From Caldilineaceae bacterium (GTDB lineage: Bacteria > Chloroflexota > Anaerolineae > Caldilineales > Caldilineaceae), in NCBI GenBank assembly GCA_028819675.1, contig JAPPKT010000514.1, positions 1-6,323 on the forward strand: DNA of 6,323 bases, given 5' to 3'. Positions 6,229-6,323 of the stretch are shown one piece after another. The stretch's first letter is position 1; each line of letters opens with the position of its first letter. A model generated the notes under the pieces. It saw only the letters and a list, made by a program, of their open reading frames with translations. It was not told where the DNA came from and did not search any database. The translations under genes and the position numbers were made by a program.

Positions 6229-6241
6229 CTCTGAGTCAGAG
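6229..6241. promoter_or_regulatory. 13-bp perfect dyad, possible operator
   Basis: CTCTGA (6229-6234) and TCAGAG (6236-6241) are perfect inverted repeats around a single central G. A short dyad with a one-base centre suits a dimeric DNA-binding protein better than an RNA hairpin. It is about 110 bases upstream of the predicted -10, far for a classical repressor site but reasonable for an activator or for a divergent gene outside the window. Chance occurrence is possible. Confidence 0.3.
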
Positions 6242-6251
6242 GAAACGGCAG

Positions 6252-6292
6252 TTCTCTCTCCTCACTCCTCTTCCCTCTCTCCTCGCTCTTTT
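6252..6292. repeat. Polypyrimidine tract with a 10-bp direct repeat
   Basis: Of 41 bases, 39 are C or T on the plus strand; the exceptions are A at 6264 and G at 6285. The decamer CTCTCTCCTC occurs at 6254-6263 and again at 6275-6284, a spacing of 21 bases or about two helical turns. The complementary strand is purine-rich. Such tracts can bend, form triplex structures or mark intergenic boundaries. No coding role is evident. Confidence 0.5.
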
Positions 6293-6300
6293 GGGCGGTC

Positions 6301-6315
6301 GGGCCTATTCGGCCC
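6301..6315. repeat. GC-rich hairpin at the window edge
   Basis: GGGCC (6301-6305) and GGCCC (6311-6315) pair perfectly around the loop TATTC. It directly follows the polypyrimidine tract. On the minus strand no T run follows; on the plus strand the sequence after it is CTCCCTTGT, also weak. It could be part of a terminator or leader of a gene beyond the window, but the context is cut off. Confidence 0.3.
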
Positions 6316-6323
6316 TCCCTTGT

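Larger units (their letters stand above)
6120..6323. other. Non-coding right flank upstream of the ABC set
   Basis: No coding frame on either strand can be supported. The stretch contains the imperfect hairpin, 13-bp dyad, polypyrimidine tract and terminal hairpin listed separately. It is the likely control region for the minus-strand genes and may also hold the end or leader of a gene beyond the window. No regulator gene of TetR, MarR or similar type lies within the window. Confidence 0.5.

Overview
The window (about 55% GC by eye) looks like bacterial chromosome from an environmental lineage. A COG5493-like nuclease-fold gene, a formylglycine-type sulfatase and a two-gene ABC exporter together would fit Chloroflexota (Caldilinea/Anaerolinea-like) or sulfatase-rich groups such as Poribacteria or Planctomycetota. 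Nothing here fixes the taxonomy, and that placement is inference only. No rRNA, tRNA, CRISPR array, insertion sequence or integrase was seen.

Layout. Positions 1-258 are non-coding apart from a good extended -10 promoter (203-210). It faces a broken plus-strand gene (259-971) that once encoded a roughly 237-residue coiled-coil plus PD-(D/E)XK nuclease-like protein. The gene now carries a one-base frameshift near 435 and an in-frame stop at 483-485, leaving two short open frames. Its 3' end overlaps, tail to tail by 20 bases, the last of three co-directional minus-strand genes.

Those three genes read right to left. They are an ABC exporter half-transporter with a degenerate ATP site (4284-6065), a second half-transporter with a consensus site (2420-4237), and a type I sulfatase with a TTG start (952-2307). 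The spacers are 46 and 112 bases, and each holds inverted repeats that could tune expression between genes. An extended -10 element at 6111-6119 probably drives the set. The right flank (6120-6323) is non-coding and holds a 13-bp dyad, an imperfect hairpin, a polypyrimidine tract and a small GC-rich hairpin.

How they work together. The two ABC proteins carry complementary defects: Walker B Asp and switch-loop Gln in one, LSMGQ in the other. This is the signature of an obligate heterodimeric exporter (TM287/288, BmrCD, LmrCD type) with one catalytic and one regulatory ATP site. The sulfatase lacks a signal peptide and may act in the cytoplasm. Whether it shares a pathway with the exporter is unproven. 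No wholly new system is evident. The points most worth a second look are the split degenerate ATP site, the doubly lesioned nuclease-like gene and the competing hairpins in the 112-base spacer.
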